Assembly: GCA_013399875.1 (NCBI GenBank)
Contig: VXAZ01002400.1
Coordinates: 1-64,000 of the forward strand
Source of the DNA: Gymnorhina tibicen
Taxonomy: Eukaryota; Chordata; Aves; Passeriformes; Artamidae
DNA length: 64,000 nt
Direction of reading: 5' to 3'
Part shown: positions 1 to 10,310 of the stretch, piece by piece
Numbering within the stretch: the stretch's first letter is position 1
Layout of the letters: every line of letters begins with the position of its first letter
Program-made: the position numbers and the translations under genes
Notes under the pieces: generated by a model
What the model was told of the DNA's origin: nothing
Database searches by the model: none
The model's input: the letters and a program-made list of their open reading frames with translations, nothing else

Positions 1-318
1 CGGGAATTAGGCATTTTTATTATCACTCTTACTAAAATGTATTATGTGGCATATGTAATATATTGTATGTTTTTATGAATGATATATAATACGGTAATTG
101 AACAATAATACATAAGAGTATATTTTAATCGGTATCTTATGAGTTGTAAATGGCACATTTTGTGTAATAGATGTCACAGAATATATAATAGCTGTAAATC
201 TAGGAATTGATAGAAACTATTGATATTATTTTAGTACATGGAGACTATATAACCCATATCATACTTTGACTTTTATAAGGTATTTCAATAAAGTTTTCAT
301 TTACATAATATTTCATCT
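1..318. other. AT-rich block upstream of CGRRF1
   Basis: This stretch is strongly A+T rich with short TATA/ATAT runs and no long open frame. It gives way abruptly, near 310-320, to CpG-rich promoter DNA. Near its right end is an AATAAA hexamer (287-292) followed by a GT-rich stretch (about 318-335), an arrangement resembling a plus-strand polyadenylation site. It could be the 3' end of another transcript, old intergenic DNA, or an assembly junction. I recognise no gene in it. Confidence 0.5.
287..292 (+). promoter_or_regulatory. AATAAA hexamer, possible polyadenylation signal
   Basis: A perfect AATAAA lies in the AT-rich block, followed about 25-45 bases later by a GT-rich stretch that could act as a downstream element. 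If used, it would end a plus-strand transcript roughly 200 bases before the CGRRF1 start codon. In such AT-rich sequence a chance hexamer is also quite likely. Confidence 0.3.
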
Positions 319-493
319 GTGACGTGCCGTGTGTCCGTGCCGGCCCTGGAACGCTGCGGCCGCCATGGCCCCGCCCCGTCCCTGCCAGGCTGAGGGCAGC
401 GGCTTCAGGCGGTGCCGCCATGGCCCCGCCCCGTCCCTGCCAGGCTGAGGGCAGCGGCTTCAGTCGCAGGCTGAGGGCGGAGCGGCCGGCCCG
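318..493 (+). promoter_or_regulatory. CGRRF1: CGRRF1 CpG-rich promoter / 5' UTR
   Basis: The region directly before the CGRRF1 start codon is GC and CpG rich, as expected for the CpG-island promoter of a widely expressed gene. I see no TATA box. It contains a 55-bp direct duplication, each copy carrying an ATG in good Kozak context (365 and 420). The transcription start cannot be placed from sequence, so how much of this is 5' UTR is unknown. Confidence 0.6.
359..463 (+). repeat. 55-bp tandem duplication with doubled upstream ATG
   Basis: Bases 359-408 recur almost exactly at 414-463, a period of 55. Each copy carries GCCGCCATGG, a strong Kozak context, with the ATG at 365 and 420. Because 55 is not a multiple of three, the two ATGs are in different frames. 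The first frame stops at 446-448. The second runs past the real start codon at 494. The near identity of the copies suggests a recent duplication. Confidence 0.9.
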
Positions 494-597
494 ATGGCAG
501 CCGTGTTTCTGGTTACGCTTTACGAGTATTCGCCGCTGTTTTACATCGCCCTGGTGTCCGTCTGCTTCCTCGTCACGAGCGCGCTCGTCCTGGGCTG
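494..597 (+). CDS. CGRRF1: CGRRF1 coding exon 1
   Basis: Encodes the N-terminal 34 residues and two bases of W35. The donor is GTCAGT beginning at 598, splitting the tryptophan codon after TG. The residues are mostly hydrophobic and form the predicted membrane anchor. A CR1 tail begins about 70 bases beyond the donor. Confidence 0.95.
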
Positions 598-3500
598 GTC
601 AGTGCTCTGGGGCCGCTGGGGCTCGGCCGAGGGGGCCTGGGCTGTGCTGAGGGGGGGGCAAGGCCAGGCCCACGGCAGGGGCTTGGAACGGTCCCTTCCT
701 TCCCAAACCATCCTCGGCTTCTAAACGAGCAATAAAAATATTTTTTAAAAGAAATTCTACGTATTTCTGTTAAGCTCGTTCCTCTTTTAGTAATACCGAA
801 GTGTTTTCTTAATGTTTTTCGTAGTATCATTGACAATATCGGCAAGCAATGCGTTTGTATGTACTGAGCTCTGTGTTTGTGTCGGTGGAAGGGAACGGAG
901 CTGGGAAAGGGTCTGGAGCACCAGGAGCGGCTGAGGGAGCTGGGAAAGGGGCTCAGCCTGAGGAAAAGGAGGCTCAGGGGGGACCTTCTGGCTCTGCACA
1001 ACCTCCTGGGTGCAGCCAGGGTCTTTTCCAACCTAAATTATTCTGTGAATCTGTGAACTGGTCTCCTGAAATGTCTCGAGGGGTGGTGAGTGAAAGAGCT
1101 TCTGCTTGTGTTTGAGAGGAAGCAGCAAAGATGCCACTGTTGCCATTTTCAGAAACACGTCCTTGAATGTTCATACACCTCAGGAGTGTCTGTCAGTGCA
1201 AGGACTGGTACTTGCCAAGTGCTCAGCATTGATTGGCAATCAAAATCTTTCATGTAGGAGTTGGGGCTACACCAGAGTCGTGTGGCTTCTGGTGGAAATA
1301 AAACTCGAGTTGTTGAACTTCTTCTCATTGGTTTCACCTGCAAAGTGCTGTGCTTGGTGTTTTCCAGCCTGTGAAAGGCAAGTGCTTGAGCTGTAGCTGT
1401 TTCTTCTCAGCAGCATCTCAATCCCCTGCTTGGCTTCTCCTTTCATGCAAAGGCTTTTGTTTGTTTCTGGTGCTTAGTTGGCTGCCACTGGCTCAAACAC
1501 GTGCCCTGTGTTGCTGTTGATCTTTCAGAGGTGCTCTGTGAGGAGTTTGTGTTCTTGTCTTGCACTTCCTTCCCTAATGCTGGGAGTCAGTGGAGGCAAC
1601 TGCAGGGATTTTTGATGTCTGGATGGAGCTGCACCTCATTATTTACTTGGAGACAGAAGTAGTAGAATTCCCTTTTATAAGTTTCTGTGTCCCACTGCAG
1701 TGATTGTTATAAATTACTATCTATATCTCTGCATTTCATTGGTTCTTTAAGAAAAAAATCCTTCAAAGTCTATGGTGCTGATGATAAAGTTATTTTTAAA
1801 AAAGAATGATACTGAGCCATGATTTAGATAAATCTTCATCATGTCTATCCCTAACCACTGATCCTTTTGCCTATTTAATCATTATTTGTCTACTTGTAAT
1901 AAATGCTGGCAATCCCCTGCTCGAAAAGATCTGAAATAGATGTGTGCCACAAGATCCTTACATCTGTGCACCTGTCCATTGTTGTTTTTTGGGTACAGGT
2001 TGTGCAGAGGACTGTCTAGAGGCATTTCTTTTTCAGGATCATAGATTCCAGTTGCGCCTGCCCTAGGTGTTATTGCAGTTTATGGAAATATATGCATTTT
2101 TTTCTTCAAACCGGCATGTTAAGGGCCTGTTAATCAAGGAGGAGCTGTAGCCAGGAGCTCAGCACATACAAGCAGGTGAATGTGTGGGCAGCTGCTCAGA
2201 GGTATTCGCTGCTCCCTTGGAGTTCTCCTGTACCATGGCCATGACCAGGAGCCTCCAAGTGATTTCCGTGTGCCTACAGTTGCAGTTACAGCTCAAGTGC
2301 TCCTGAACTTGCTCAGGAAAACAACTCAAATCCTTCATTTGCCACACAGAGCACTGTGAATGCAAATAGTGTCACAGGAGCACAGAACACCTGATCTATT
2401 GCTGCGGTGGCATTTGGGCTCCCCCATAATTTTCGGCATTAATTTGTTTAATGATGTGTTTGTGGTGGTGTCAGTCAGCTTGCAAAACACCATCTGCTCA
2501 GGAATGCTCATATTCTCATTTGTCAAGTCTTGAAGTTATGGGAGGAGCGTCTGTTCCTGTGCCCAGTCCTGGATACCTGTGGCTCTGCTCACAGTCCAAG
2601 TAGGTTAATGCACAGGCAGCTTCCAGAGCCAGCCCCACAGGTGTCCTGGGCACAGGGCTGAAGAGGAATTTAGATCACCTGATTATCTGGGCATTGTATT
2701 TTTAGCTCGAGGGGAATGCTCCTGTTAGGAGGAGGTGAAGGCTCAGCATCTCTTGAAAGCCTGGCTCTGTGGAAACATTAATTCGTTAACTAAACCCTTG
2801 GAAATTCCTGCCTTTTCTAAGCTAGCACTGCTCTGGAGAAATTAATGTTCTCCTCTACCAGCTAATGATCTGGACTGTTAGATCACAAAATAAAAACTAT
2901 ATTTTTATTCATCCTGCCTACATTGAATACTACCATAAAATTTACAGAAAACCACACCTTACTGTGGAACAGAGAGGCCTCCATGCCTTCAGCTGCTGCT
3001 AAAACTGTACCAGAGGCTCTTTTATCTTGCTGCTTTTTAGGAGGATTATCCTGTTGCTTTCAACCAGCAAAGAAAGTTTCCAAGGAAAGAGTTTTTCCTT
3101 CACAATCAGGCAGATTTTGGTATAAAACAGGAGGCACCTTTATGCACAGCAACAGAGATCAGCTCCGTTGAGGTTTGGGTATTGAAGAAGGGAAACAGCT
3201 GCTGCATCTGGTTTCTTTGTGAGATGTTTAACTGGGATATTCCCCTACAGCCCCAGGGAAGTCACTGTGGGTGTTTTCACTTGTAGCAGAGAGATTTGAC
3301 CCTCTGTGTGCACAAATCAAGGATGGCCAAGAGCCTTCGATGATGCCACTGAACAAAACCAAATGTTTCCGTGAAAGGAATGGCTTTAAACGGACAGAGA
3401 GCAGGTTGAGGTTGGGTATTAGGAAGAAATTCTTGGCCATGACAGAGATGAGGCCGTGGCACAGGTTGCCCAGAGAAGCTGTGGCTGCCCCATTCCTCGA

Positions 3501-6500
3501 AGAGTTCCGGGCCACGTTGGATGTGGCTTGGAGTTAACCTGGTGTAGTGCAAAGTGTCCCCGCTCACGGGAGGAGGCTGGAATTGATGCTCAGTTCTGCA
3601 GGACTCAGATGGGAGGAAATTCTGGCCTAACCCTCTACCACTAGAGGGCACTGACCGCTCTCATTAATTTTATTCTCTTACTGGAAATGCAGCATTCCTT
3701 CTTTAAAGATTCCTAGTATCACTGAGAAGACTCCTGCCTTCTGGCAAAAAGCTCAGGTAGGATTGGCAGGATATGTTATCCATGCATCCTAGCAGATATT
3801 GTGGAAAGCCAAGCTTCCTCTATTTGTTGTGCTGCTTGCTATTTAGAGCTGACAAAAGAAATCAAAAGTGTCAACACTAACACTGAACGCACTTGTTCTT
3901 CTTGTTTCATGTCTCCTAGGTTTGGTTTGGGTGTTCCTGTTATTCTGAGGAACTCAGAAGAGACAGAATCCAGCACAAGGGTATTGAAAAAGCGGATGAG
4001 ACAAGTGAAGAATCCTTTTGGGTTGGAGATCCCTAATCCTGCTGCAGCTTCAGTAACAAGTCAGTGGATTTCTGATTTTTGTCAATTTGGGTTCCTGAAC
4101 TTGGTGCTTTCCATTTTCTGCCTAGAATCATAGGATGCTTTGGGTTGGAAGGGACTGTAAAGATCATAACTCTTTCTCTCATCCTTTTTGTTTATCATAA
4201 TTCCTCAGAAATACACTTGTATTCCAACAGAAATAAGCTTTTACACGGTTTATAAATGTGGTGTTTTTAAAAGTGAAATGTTTGGATATGTAGGTACAGT
4301 TTAATTCTCATTAATGGAACACTTCCTGCTATTACAGATCTTTAAGTAACTAAAACATTTGCAAATTACCAACCATTGTGGGCATTTCTATAAATTCCAT
4401 GGAATTGTAGAATTGTACAGAATTCATTATGGAATATGTGCCACCCACTTAAATCTAAGCCCAGATCTTCAGCAGTGTTTGGAAATATACTATTTTTAAT
4501 AAATAGATAAATAAATAATCGCCCTCTTTTTCTATCTGTGCTTCAGTGGAAACTGAATTTAAATATCTGGATCAGAGTTCAAGCCATCCCTTCCATCCCT
4601 GAAATCACCCACACAGGAAGTGGAATTCATGGCTTTCTGCATCACTGGGGAGCAGTGAGCAAGACTGAGCATCTTCCACCCACACGGATGTGGGGCCTTC
4701 CAATGCATGAGGAAGGGCTGCAGCAGATTTCCCTCCTCCCTCAACATAAACCCCCCCCAACACAACAAATCCAACAATTCAGATTGTTCAGATTTTTTCA
4801 GGAGCTTTGAGCACTCCTGCTCCTGTTTGTGCAGGAAGTCTTTAGAAGTTGACAGGTTTTTGGAAAAAGAATGGGAAGCACAGACCCCTTTTGCTCCTCC
4901 CTCTGCACGATCAAGAGCCTTACTCTTTGAGACCACTGCGAGTGTTGTAGATGAGTGATCCAATTAATACCATTATCTCAGGAGGGAATGGACTTTGGGC
5001 TAAGGCTTGTACTCTTGGATCTGCCAGAGAGTGTGTGAAGTGTTACTAGCAGTTAAAATTTACCCTTCATAAAATGCACATGGTATTTTTGTGAGCTTAA
5101 TCAGCCATTTTATCTCCTCACACCCACTTCCTGCCACTGACTCCATGAACACTAAACTGAATCTAAATTGATAGAAGATTTGTTTATAATGATAAATAAT
5201 TTTTGTTATTTTATAATGTTTATCATTTTAGGGGTGGCCTTATTGCAGCCTTTCAGTACCTGAAGGGAGCCTAAAAGAAAGATGAAGAGAGACTTTTACA
5301 AGGGCCTGGAGTGACAGGACAAGGGACAATGGCTTCCACTGCCAGAGGGCAGGGTTAGATGGGATATTGATATTGGGAAGGAATTCTTCCCTCTGAGGAT
5401 GGGGAGGCCCTGGCACAGGGTGCCCAAAGAAGCTGTGGCTGCCCCATCCCTGGACGTGTTCAAGGCCAGGTTGGATGGGGCTTGTAGCAACCTGGGCTAG
5501 TGGAAGGTGTCCCTGCCCATGGCAGGGGGTAGAACATGATGATCTTTCAGGTCCCTTCCAACCCAAACCATTTTACAGTTTTATGGTTCTAAGATAAAAA
5601 TCTGTGACACTGAAGGTGTTTCCTGCTTGTTGCTCTTTAAGCAGCTACACTTAGCAATTCCAGGATTCCTGCACGTGGTGAGTTAATGAAATCCCTCTCC
5701 TGTTTCTCCAAGGGGGTGTAACACTGACACCTGACTGTCTGGAGGACTGTGTCCTTACCTGCTACTGGGGCTGCAACGTCCAGAAACTCCACGAAGCACT
5801 GCAGAAACATGTCTACTGCTTCAGAATAAAGACCCCCCAGGCATTAGAGGATGCTCTCTACAATGAATACCTCTACAAACAACAGCACTTGTATCCTTTT
5901 TTGAATTGTTTTGACAAAATATGTTGATTTTTTTTGACACAGGGAGCGTTGAGACTGGTGAACACGCCATGGGTTTTGGCACAACTCATTTATGAGCAAA
6001 CATGATGACAAATACTCTTCATGCAAACGTCACATTTGTCTGCAATTGCAGCCACTGATTGTTTTCCTTGACACAGACAAAGCATTAGAAAAAATGACAA
6101 GGCAGAGAAATACTGTCAGTTACCAGAAGATGCTCAAGTTGTGGATTTTGGCCCTGTGCCTAGAGCTCGCTATCCCTTGGTAGCATTGCTGACGTTAGCA
6201 GATGAAGAAGACAGAGAAATATATGATATTGTAAGTAATATCAGAGTATATTTCAGGGTCACTGTGTTTAAGGTCTGAACGTTTCAGCAGAGAGGCTTGA
6301 ATAAAGCAGCTTCACTCCCCTGGAAGGATTTGGTTCTTCACTTTCTTATTTTCTAAAACAAAGCAGTTCAAAGCTTTAACTTCCAAACCTCAATCTTTGA
6401 AGAGGGAGTGGAGAAACATTGCTTACTCTTTACTCATTCACTAAAGCATTTAAAAGATGCTTGTGATTTTCCCAAAGTTCCTGTCTGCCAGGGTCTGTGT

Positions 6501-9500
6501 GGTCAGAGGAAGGAGGGTTGGGGCAGTTTAGCAACCTGTTACTCTGATTTCTGGGACCACACCTGGGACCTGTGGTGGAGCTCTTGCGCTGATACGGACT
6601 CTTCGATTCTGTTGGCAAGGCAGGAGGATTTTTCTGTAAGTGTCTGGCACAGATACGGAGCTGATTGCTGACTTGGCTGTTAGAAACATAGAAATTACCT
6701 TTCTGCCCCACGTCTGTGTCATGGTTGTGTCTCACAGGAGCCAACTCCAGCGCACTTACAGGAGGCGGTGAAGGTCTGGCTTGAGGCAGATAGGAGATAC
6801 TCAGCTCCCCAAAAAAAGTCTCCTCTTAATCTCTTACTTTTAAAGCAGCTTCAACCTTGCCACATTGCTGTTCAGTATCCTTTATAAACTCTAAGCTGAT
6901 GATCTCCGAATGATTTGAAACACACTTTTATCTCCCATCTGTTCATTGGATTGATAATCTGCTTGCACCAACTCCTTGAACAGTAGCACAACTGAACTTG
7001 GAAGCAAATTGCCTAAATCCACTAACACTTTTCTGTGCATTCATCTGGGAATTGTATTCACACCAGTGCCTAAGAAATCTGTCCCCTTTCCGGGTGATGC
7101 CTGTCCTTGGCTTCTTGTTACCTGACCATAGGACTGCCCTTCTCCCTCCTGTTCCCACTTGAGATGTTTTAATGTTTTAATACATTTTTATATGTCCGGA
7201 TGTCAGATTAGTTTAACAGAAAGAGACTGTAAATTTAATATTTGAATGTATTTCACATTAGCATGACATGAATTTGTAGCACCTCTCTTTTGAGCCTTAA
7301 CATAGAAGAAAGGGGTGGAAGGAGAGTGGGGGAGGTATTTTTCCTCTGGTTTTGGAGGAAAGGAACACATCTAGAATCTGTAAATCCAGTCAAGGAGTAA
7401 CTCCACCTGAACTCCTTGCCAGACAAATGTCAGAATTGCATCTGGTTTGTTGAAACAAACTTGTAAAATAGAAATGGAGTGTGGAAATGGATCTTTGCCA
7501 GTGTGATATTACCCTTTTGAATTATTTGGGGGGTCTGTGTGGGTGTGTGTCCATCACTGTGGATGGTGTGCCAGTGTCTCTTTCCTGGGGGGGCGTCTGA
7601 TTTTCATCCTAACTGGTTTTGTGGCAAGATCATGTCTATTTGGTTTCATGCCATAATTTTCCTCTAGATCCAGGAAATTAGCATGACCATATATAAAAGT
7701 TACAGAAATTACTGGAAGACTGGCAGGGCTAAGGTGGAAGCTTAGATCTCAGGCACTGTGATTTAGGGAAAAAAAGACCCTTTTGCCAAGGAATAGTGAA
7801 TTCAGTTCTTATAAATCCATATGTGTAGGTACATATACATTTGAACTCTCTATTTAATTAGCCATATGTGGATTTTGAAGTGCAAGTCTAATTTGCCTTT
7901 AAATTTCTTTTTAAAGCAAAACAGCTTCTATATTTCATTTCTCTTTTGACAGCTTCTGGGAACTACAATAATATTGAATTTCACTTTCTTTTTTCCCAGC
8001 TTTTTAGAGGCTATTACGTAATTTGGGCAGGGTGGGGGTTGTTAGGCACAGCATGCAAGCTTAGAGTGCGTGTCTTTCCAGAGAAATTATCTAAAGTCAG
8101 CCCATGGGGGTTCAGAATCCTTTCCAGTGAAATTTGTCTTTTGCCTGCTCAGATTACAAGCCAGTCAGTGACACTCCTTAGTGATTTTTGGAGTCCGAAA
8201 ACTGCAGTCTGTGTGTTTGTGAGGGAAGGGGGGGAAAGTGGAGAAGACTGCTCAGGTGTCTTTCCTGTTTGGGGTGTAATTCCATGAGGTGGGACCAGCC
8301 AGAGCAGGTCTCTGCTATAAACGGGCCACAGAAGGGCTCCATGGGGAAGCAGGGTGGAAAGCTGAAGGAGCACCAAGTGCTCTCTTGTGTCACATCCTGT
8401 TTATACCTTGTCCAGTGTATTTTTTCTGGTCAGTGCTTGAAGTCAACATTGTTGAATTCCTGATTGTCTAAGGAATTAAGCAGGTCAGAAGCTATACCAA
8501 AGTAAATCAGAGAATCATGGAATAATTTGGGTTGGAAGGGACCTTAAAGATCATCTTATTTTACCCCCTGCCATGGACAGGGACACCTTCCACTATCCCA
8601 GGCTGCTCCAAGCCTCGTGAACGTGGCCTTGGACACTTGCAGAGATCCAGGGGCAGCCACAGCTGCTCTGGGCACCCTGTGCCAGGGCCTCCCCACCCTC
8701 ACAGCCAGGGATTCCTTCCCACTATCCCGTCTAACCCTGCCCTCTGGCAGTGGGAAGCCATTCCCTGTGTCCTGTCACTTCATCCCTTGTCCCAAGTCCC
8801 TCTCCAGCTCTCCTGGAGCCCCTTTAGGCCCTGGAAGAGGCTCTAAGATCTCCCTGGAGCTTTCTCCAGGTGAACACCCCCAGTTCTCTCAGCCTGAGTG
8901 ATAAGTTATTAAACATAGGATTTTTTTTCTGTTTGCAGATTGCAATGGTGGCTGTAATTCACATTCCTGATGAAAGCTACAGACTTTCCTGCCGAATATT
9001 GTATCAGTATCTCCTCCTAGCTCAAGGTCAATACCATGATCTGAAGGTAAGCCACGCACAGAGTCTGGTTTCATGTGTATGACAGTGTTAACTTTAGCTT
9101 GTGTAGGCTTTCAGGAGCCTAAATTAGTACAAGACTTCTATTGTCATGCAAAGAATTGGATGGTAGTTAAAATTATTTTATCAGTTAAGTAGTTCCACAG
9201 GAACTTAGAGTACAGAAATATTTTCCGTGAAAATATTCAAGATTTCCTGGAAAAATTACTTGCTTCTAATCTAGGAGTCCTGGTGTCCACTTAGTAAAGA
9301 AGTAGCAAGAAATTCACTGTTGAATGCTTCTTCTTTCCAGAATATTTATTTCCTTTCTAGTCACTCAAATCAGCTCTTTCTTCAGAATTCCTTTTCAGCC
9401 AGGAGAGCCTCAGAAGAAACTTACATTTTTAAAATTCCTTTTTCCTGCACTATTGTTAGGAATCATGCCCAGAAGAATTTGCACTTCACGTAAAATAAGA

Positions 9501-10293
9501 CAAAAAAAAAGGAGTAGGGGACTGGAATATGAGCAAGAGCAGAATGGGTTGAGCAAAGCAGATTTGACAGCGTGGTGGATATAATTTTGGTAGGAATGGA
9601 TAGAAGATCCCTCTAGGCACAGAGACTGATGGACCAGAAACAAACCCGAGCTGCTCAAAACCTGAGCACTTCTGTTAAAGTTCATGCATGACGTTGATTT
9701 GATGCAGCCAGAATCTGATGACTTACCTTTAATAATTTCCTCCTGTTTTAAGTAATTTCATGTTTCTGAAATGCCTTTAACTGGAGGCCAGGCAGCTGCC
9801 AGGACCCACGCAGAGTCTGGCACTGTTTGACCCAGTGGACACCAGTGAATGGACCCAGTGGAACTTCCATTGCACCTGTGTGTGTGCAGGGAGTGGGGGG
9901 AGTTTGTTCACTTCTAAATATTTGTGTTTATGTGTATTTTAGCAACTCTTCATGTCTGCAAATAGTCCTGCACCCTCCTCCAGCGATACCTTCCCTGGTG
10001 AGAGCAGCACTGACACAGGGCTGCTGGAAAAGGCCGGGCTGGCTGGAGACGAACCAGAACTGCAGGAAGAAAACAGCAAAGACTGTGTTGTTTGCCAGAA
10101 CGGCCCCGTGAACTGGGTCCTCCTGCCCTGCAGACACACCTGCCTGTGCGATGGCTGCATCAAGTATTTCCAGCAGTGCCCAATGTGCAGGCAGTTCGTG
10201 CAGGAGTCTTTTCCACTTTGCAGCAAAAAGGAGCAAGATGAGGATGAATCGACCCATGTCTTGCAAGATGTTCTTCCTGGAAGAGTTTTTTAA
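494..10293 (+). CDS. CGRRF1: CGRRF1, cell growth regulator with RING finger domain (six coding exons)
   Basis: The spliced product is 342 residues, close to the mammalian protein of about 332. Coding exons are 494-597, 3920-4059, 5713-5890, 6083-6230, 8939-9046 and 9943-10293, and every junction has GT-AG and a matching phase. The N-terminus (about residues 11-35) is a hydrophobic membrane segment ending in LVLGW. The middle has the family blocks NPFGLEI, TPDCLED, YPLVALLTLADEDDREIYDI and RILYQYLLLAQGQ. The C-terminus is a C3HC4 RING with zinc ligands C274, C277, C289, H291, C295, C298, C305 and C308, all present. Known of the family: an ER-associated RING ubiquitin ligase linked to growth suppression and p53 response. 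The 3' neighbour SAMD4A matches amniote gene order. Start chosen because it gives the conserved MAAVFLVTLYEYSPLFYIA opening. The only doubtful point is the exact acceptor of exon 4. Confidence 0.96.
669..722 (+). mobile_element. CR1 LINE 3' tail fragment
   Basis: Matches the CR1 3' end: CACGGCAGGGGCTTGGAAC, then TCCCTTCC...CCCAAACCATCC. It lies about 70 bases after the CGRRF1 exon 1 donor. Confidence 0.75.
897..1055 (+). mobile_element. CR1 LINE fragment with internal deletion
   Basis: The CR1 segment with GAGGAAAAGGAGGCTCAGG and the GTGCAGCCAGG block is followed directly by the tail TCTTTTCCAACCTAAAT. Roughly 300 bases of the usual 3' region are missing between them. Confidence 0.8.
3373..3600 (+). 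mobile_element. CR1 LINE fragment
   Basis: Carries the typical GGAAGAAATTCTT, GGTTGCCCAGAGAAGCTGTGG and GGAGTTAACCTGG-type blocks. The tail is diverged. Confidence 0.85.
3920..4059 (+). CDS. CGRRF1: CGRRF1 coding exon 2
   Basis: 140 bases after the acceptor TCTCCTAG. The first base completes W35, and the frame continues through VPVILRNSEE, a basic KKRMRQVKNPFGLEI block and a Ser/Ala-rich end. The donor is GTCAGT at 4060, leaving one base of a split codon. The basic block follows the membrane segment directly and so is probably on the cytosolic face (inference). Confidence 0.94.
4124..4172 (-). mobile_element. CR1 LINE 3' tail fragment
   Basis: Begins AATCATAGGATGCTTTGGG and continues TTGGAAGGGACTGTAAAGAT, the reverse complement of the CR1 tail. 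Confidence 0.8.
5233..5592 (+). mobile_element. CR1 LINE 3' end
   Basis: About 360 bases from GCCTTTCAGTACCTGAAGGG through GGGAAGGAATTCTTCC and AAGAAGCTGTGGCTGCCCC to the CCAACCCAAACCATTTT tail. One of the more complete copies. Confidence 0.92.
5713..5890 (+). CDS. CGRRF1: CGRRF1 coding exon 3
   Basis: 178 bases after the acceptor CTCCAAG. The frame reads GVTLTPDCLEDC, then a cysteine-containing CYWGC motif, KHVYCFRIKTPQALEDALY and the YLYKQQH end. The donor is GTATCC at 5891, a weaker match than the other donors, leaving two bases of a split codon. Confidence 0.93.
5891..6082 (+). other. CGRRF1: CGRRF1 intron 3 (192 bases)
   Basis: The shortest intron in the gene. It contains a T-rich tract at 5930-5937 and ends in the tandem acceptor ACAG / AAAG / TTAG, three AGs at six-base spacing. 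No repeats. Confidence 0.85.
6083..6230 (+). CDS. CGRRF1: CGRRF1 coding exon 4
   Basis: The frame covers YCQLPED and YPLVALLTLADEDDREIYDI and ends in phase 0 before GTAAGT at 6231. Three AGs six bases apart (ending at 6076, 6082 and 6088) can all serve as acceptors without changing frame. The middle one is chosen because its product aligns without a gap to the mammalian FIKK-type segment. The first AG is the better CAG acceptor and would add two residues (344 in total). Confidence 0.85.
6231..8938 (+). other. CGRRF1: CGRRF1 intron 4
   Basis: 2.7 kb. Unique sequence from 6231 to about 8505, with several AT-rich patches (7800-7990), then a nearly full-length CR1 3' end in minus orientation to about 8899. 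No exon-like sequence was found. Confidence 0.85.
8508..8899 (-). mobile_element. CR1 LINE 3' end
   Basis: About 390 bases in reverse orientation from AGAATCATGGAATAATTTGG to TTCTCTCAGCCTGAG. The 5'-truncated end lies about 40 bases before CGRRF1 exon 5. Confidence 0.92.
8939..9046 (+). CDS. CGRRF1: CGRRF1 coding exon 5
   Basis: 108 bases, phase 0 at both ends, between TTTGCAG and GTAAGC. Encodes IAMVAVIHIPDES, then RILYQYLLLAQGQ and YHDLK, a strongly conserved block of the family. A minus-oriented CR1 copy ends about 40 bases before the acceptor, so the branch point and T tract lie in the short unique space between. Confidence 0.95.
9047..9942 (+). other. CGRRF1: CGRRF1 intron 5
   Basis: 0.9 kb of unique sequence, with a short A run at about 9504-9512 and a T-rich end before the final acceptor. 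I see no repeats or other elements. Confidence 0.85.
9943..10293 (+). CDS. CGRRF1: CGRRF1 last coding exon with RING finger
   Basis: Begins after TGTATTTTAG with QLFMSAN. A Ser/Thr/Glu-rich, probably disordered linker follows (residues 233-270). Then comes the RING: CVVC, CRH, the CDGC pair and CPMC, with eight canonical ligands plus one extra cysteine (C293). Ends with an acidic tail and TAA at 10291. The tail after the RING is longer than I recall for mammals, which accounts for much of the ten-residue length difference. Confidence 0.97.
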   Translation, partial: QLFMSANSPAPSSSDTFPGESSTDTGLLEKAGLAGDEPELQEENSKDCVVCQNGPVNWVLLPCRHTCLCDGCIKYFQQCPMCRQFVQESFPLCSKKEQDEDESTHVLQDVLPGRVF

Positions 10294-10304
10294 CGGGAGT
10301 TAAA

Positions 10305-10310
10305 AATAAA
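10305..10310 (+). promoter_or_regulatory. CGRRF1: AATAAA, proximal polyadenylation hexamer of CGRRF1
   Basis: Perfect hexamer 12 bases after the stop codon. GT-rich sequence follows at about 10316-10325. Its use would produce a very short 3' UTR. Confidence 0.35.

Larger units (their letters stand above)
598..3919 (+). other. CGRRF1: CGRRF1 intron 1
   Basis: 3.3 kb. Holds CR1 fragments at about 669-722, 897-1055 and 3373-3600. The rest (about 1060-3370 and 3600-3919) is moderately AT-rich unique sequence with no recognisable exon, RNA gene or other repeat. Confidence 0.85.
4060..5712 (+). other. CGRRF1: CGRRF1 intron 2
   Basis: 1.65 kb. Contains a short minus CR1 tail at 4124-4172 and a long plus CR1 at about 5233-5592. 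The unique part between them includes an AT-rich stretch around 4480-4520 and a run of C at 4750. I see no other feature. Confidence 0.85.

Noticed and set aside
324..650. 108-codon frame over CGRRF1 exon 1
   Set aside because: Does not correspond to a known protein. It is the unspliced reading of the second upstream frame, which is discussed as a uORF instead.
9928..10266. Minus-strand frames opposite the CGRRF1 last exon
   Set aside because: Shadows of the RING-finger exon on the plus strand.
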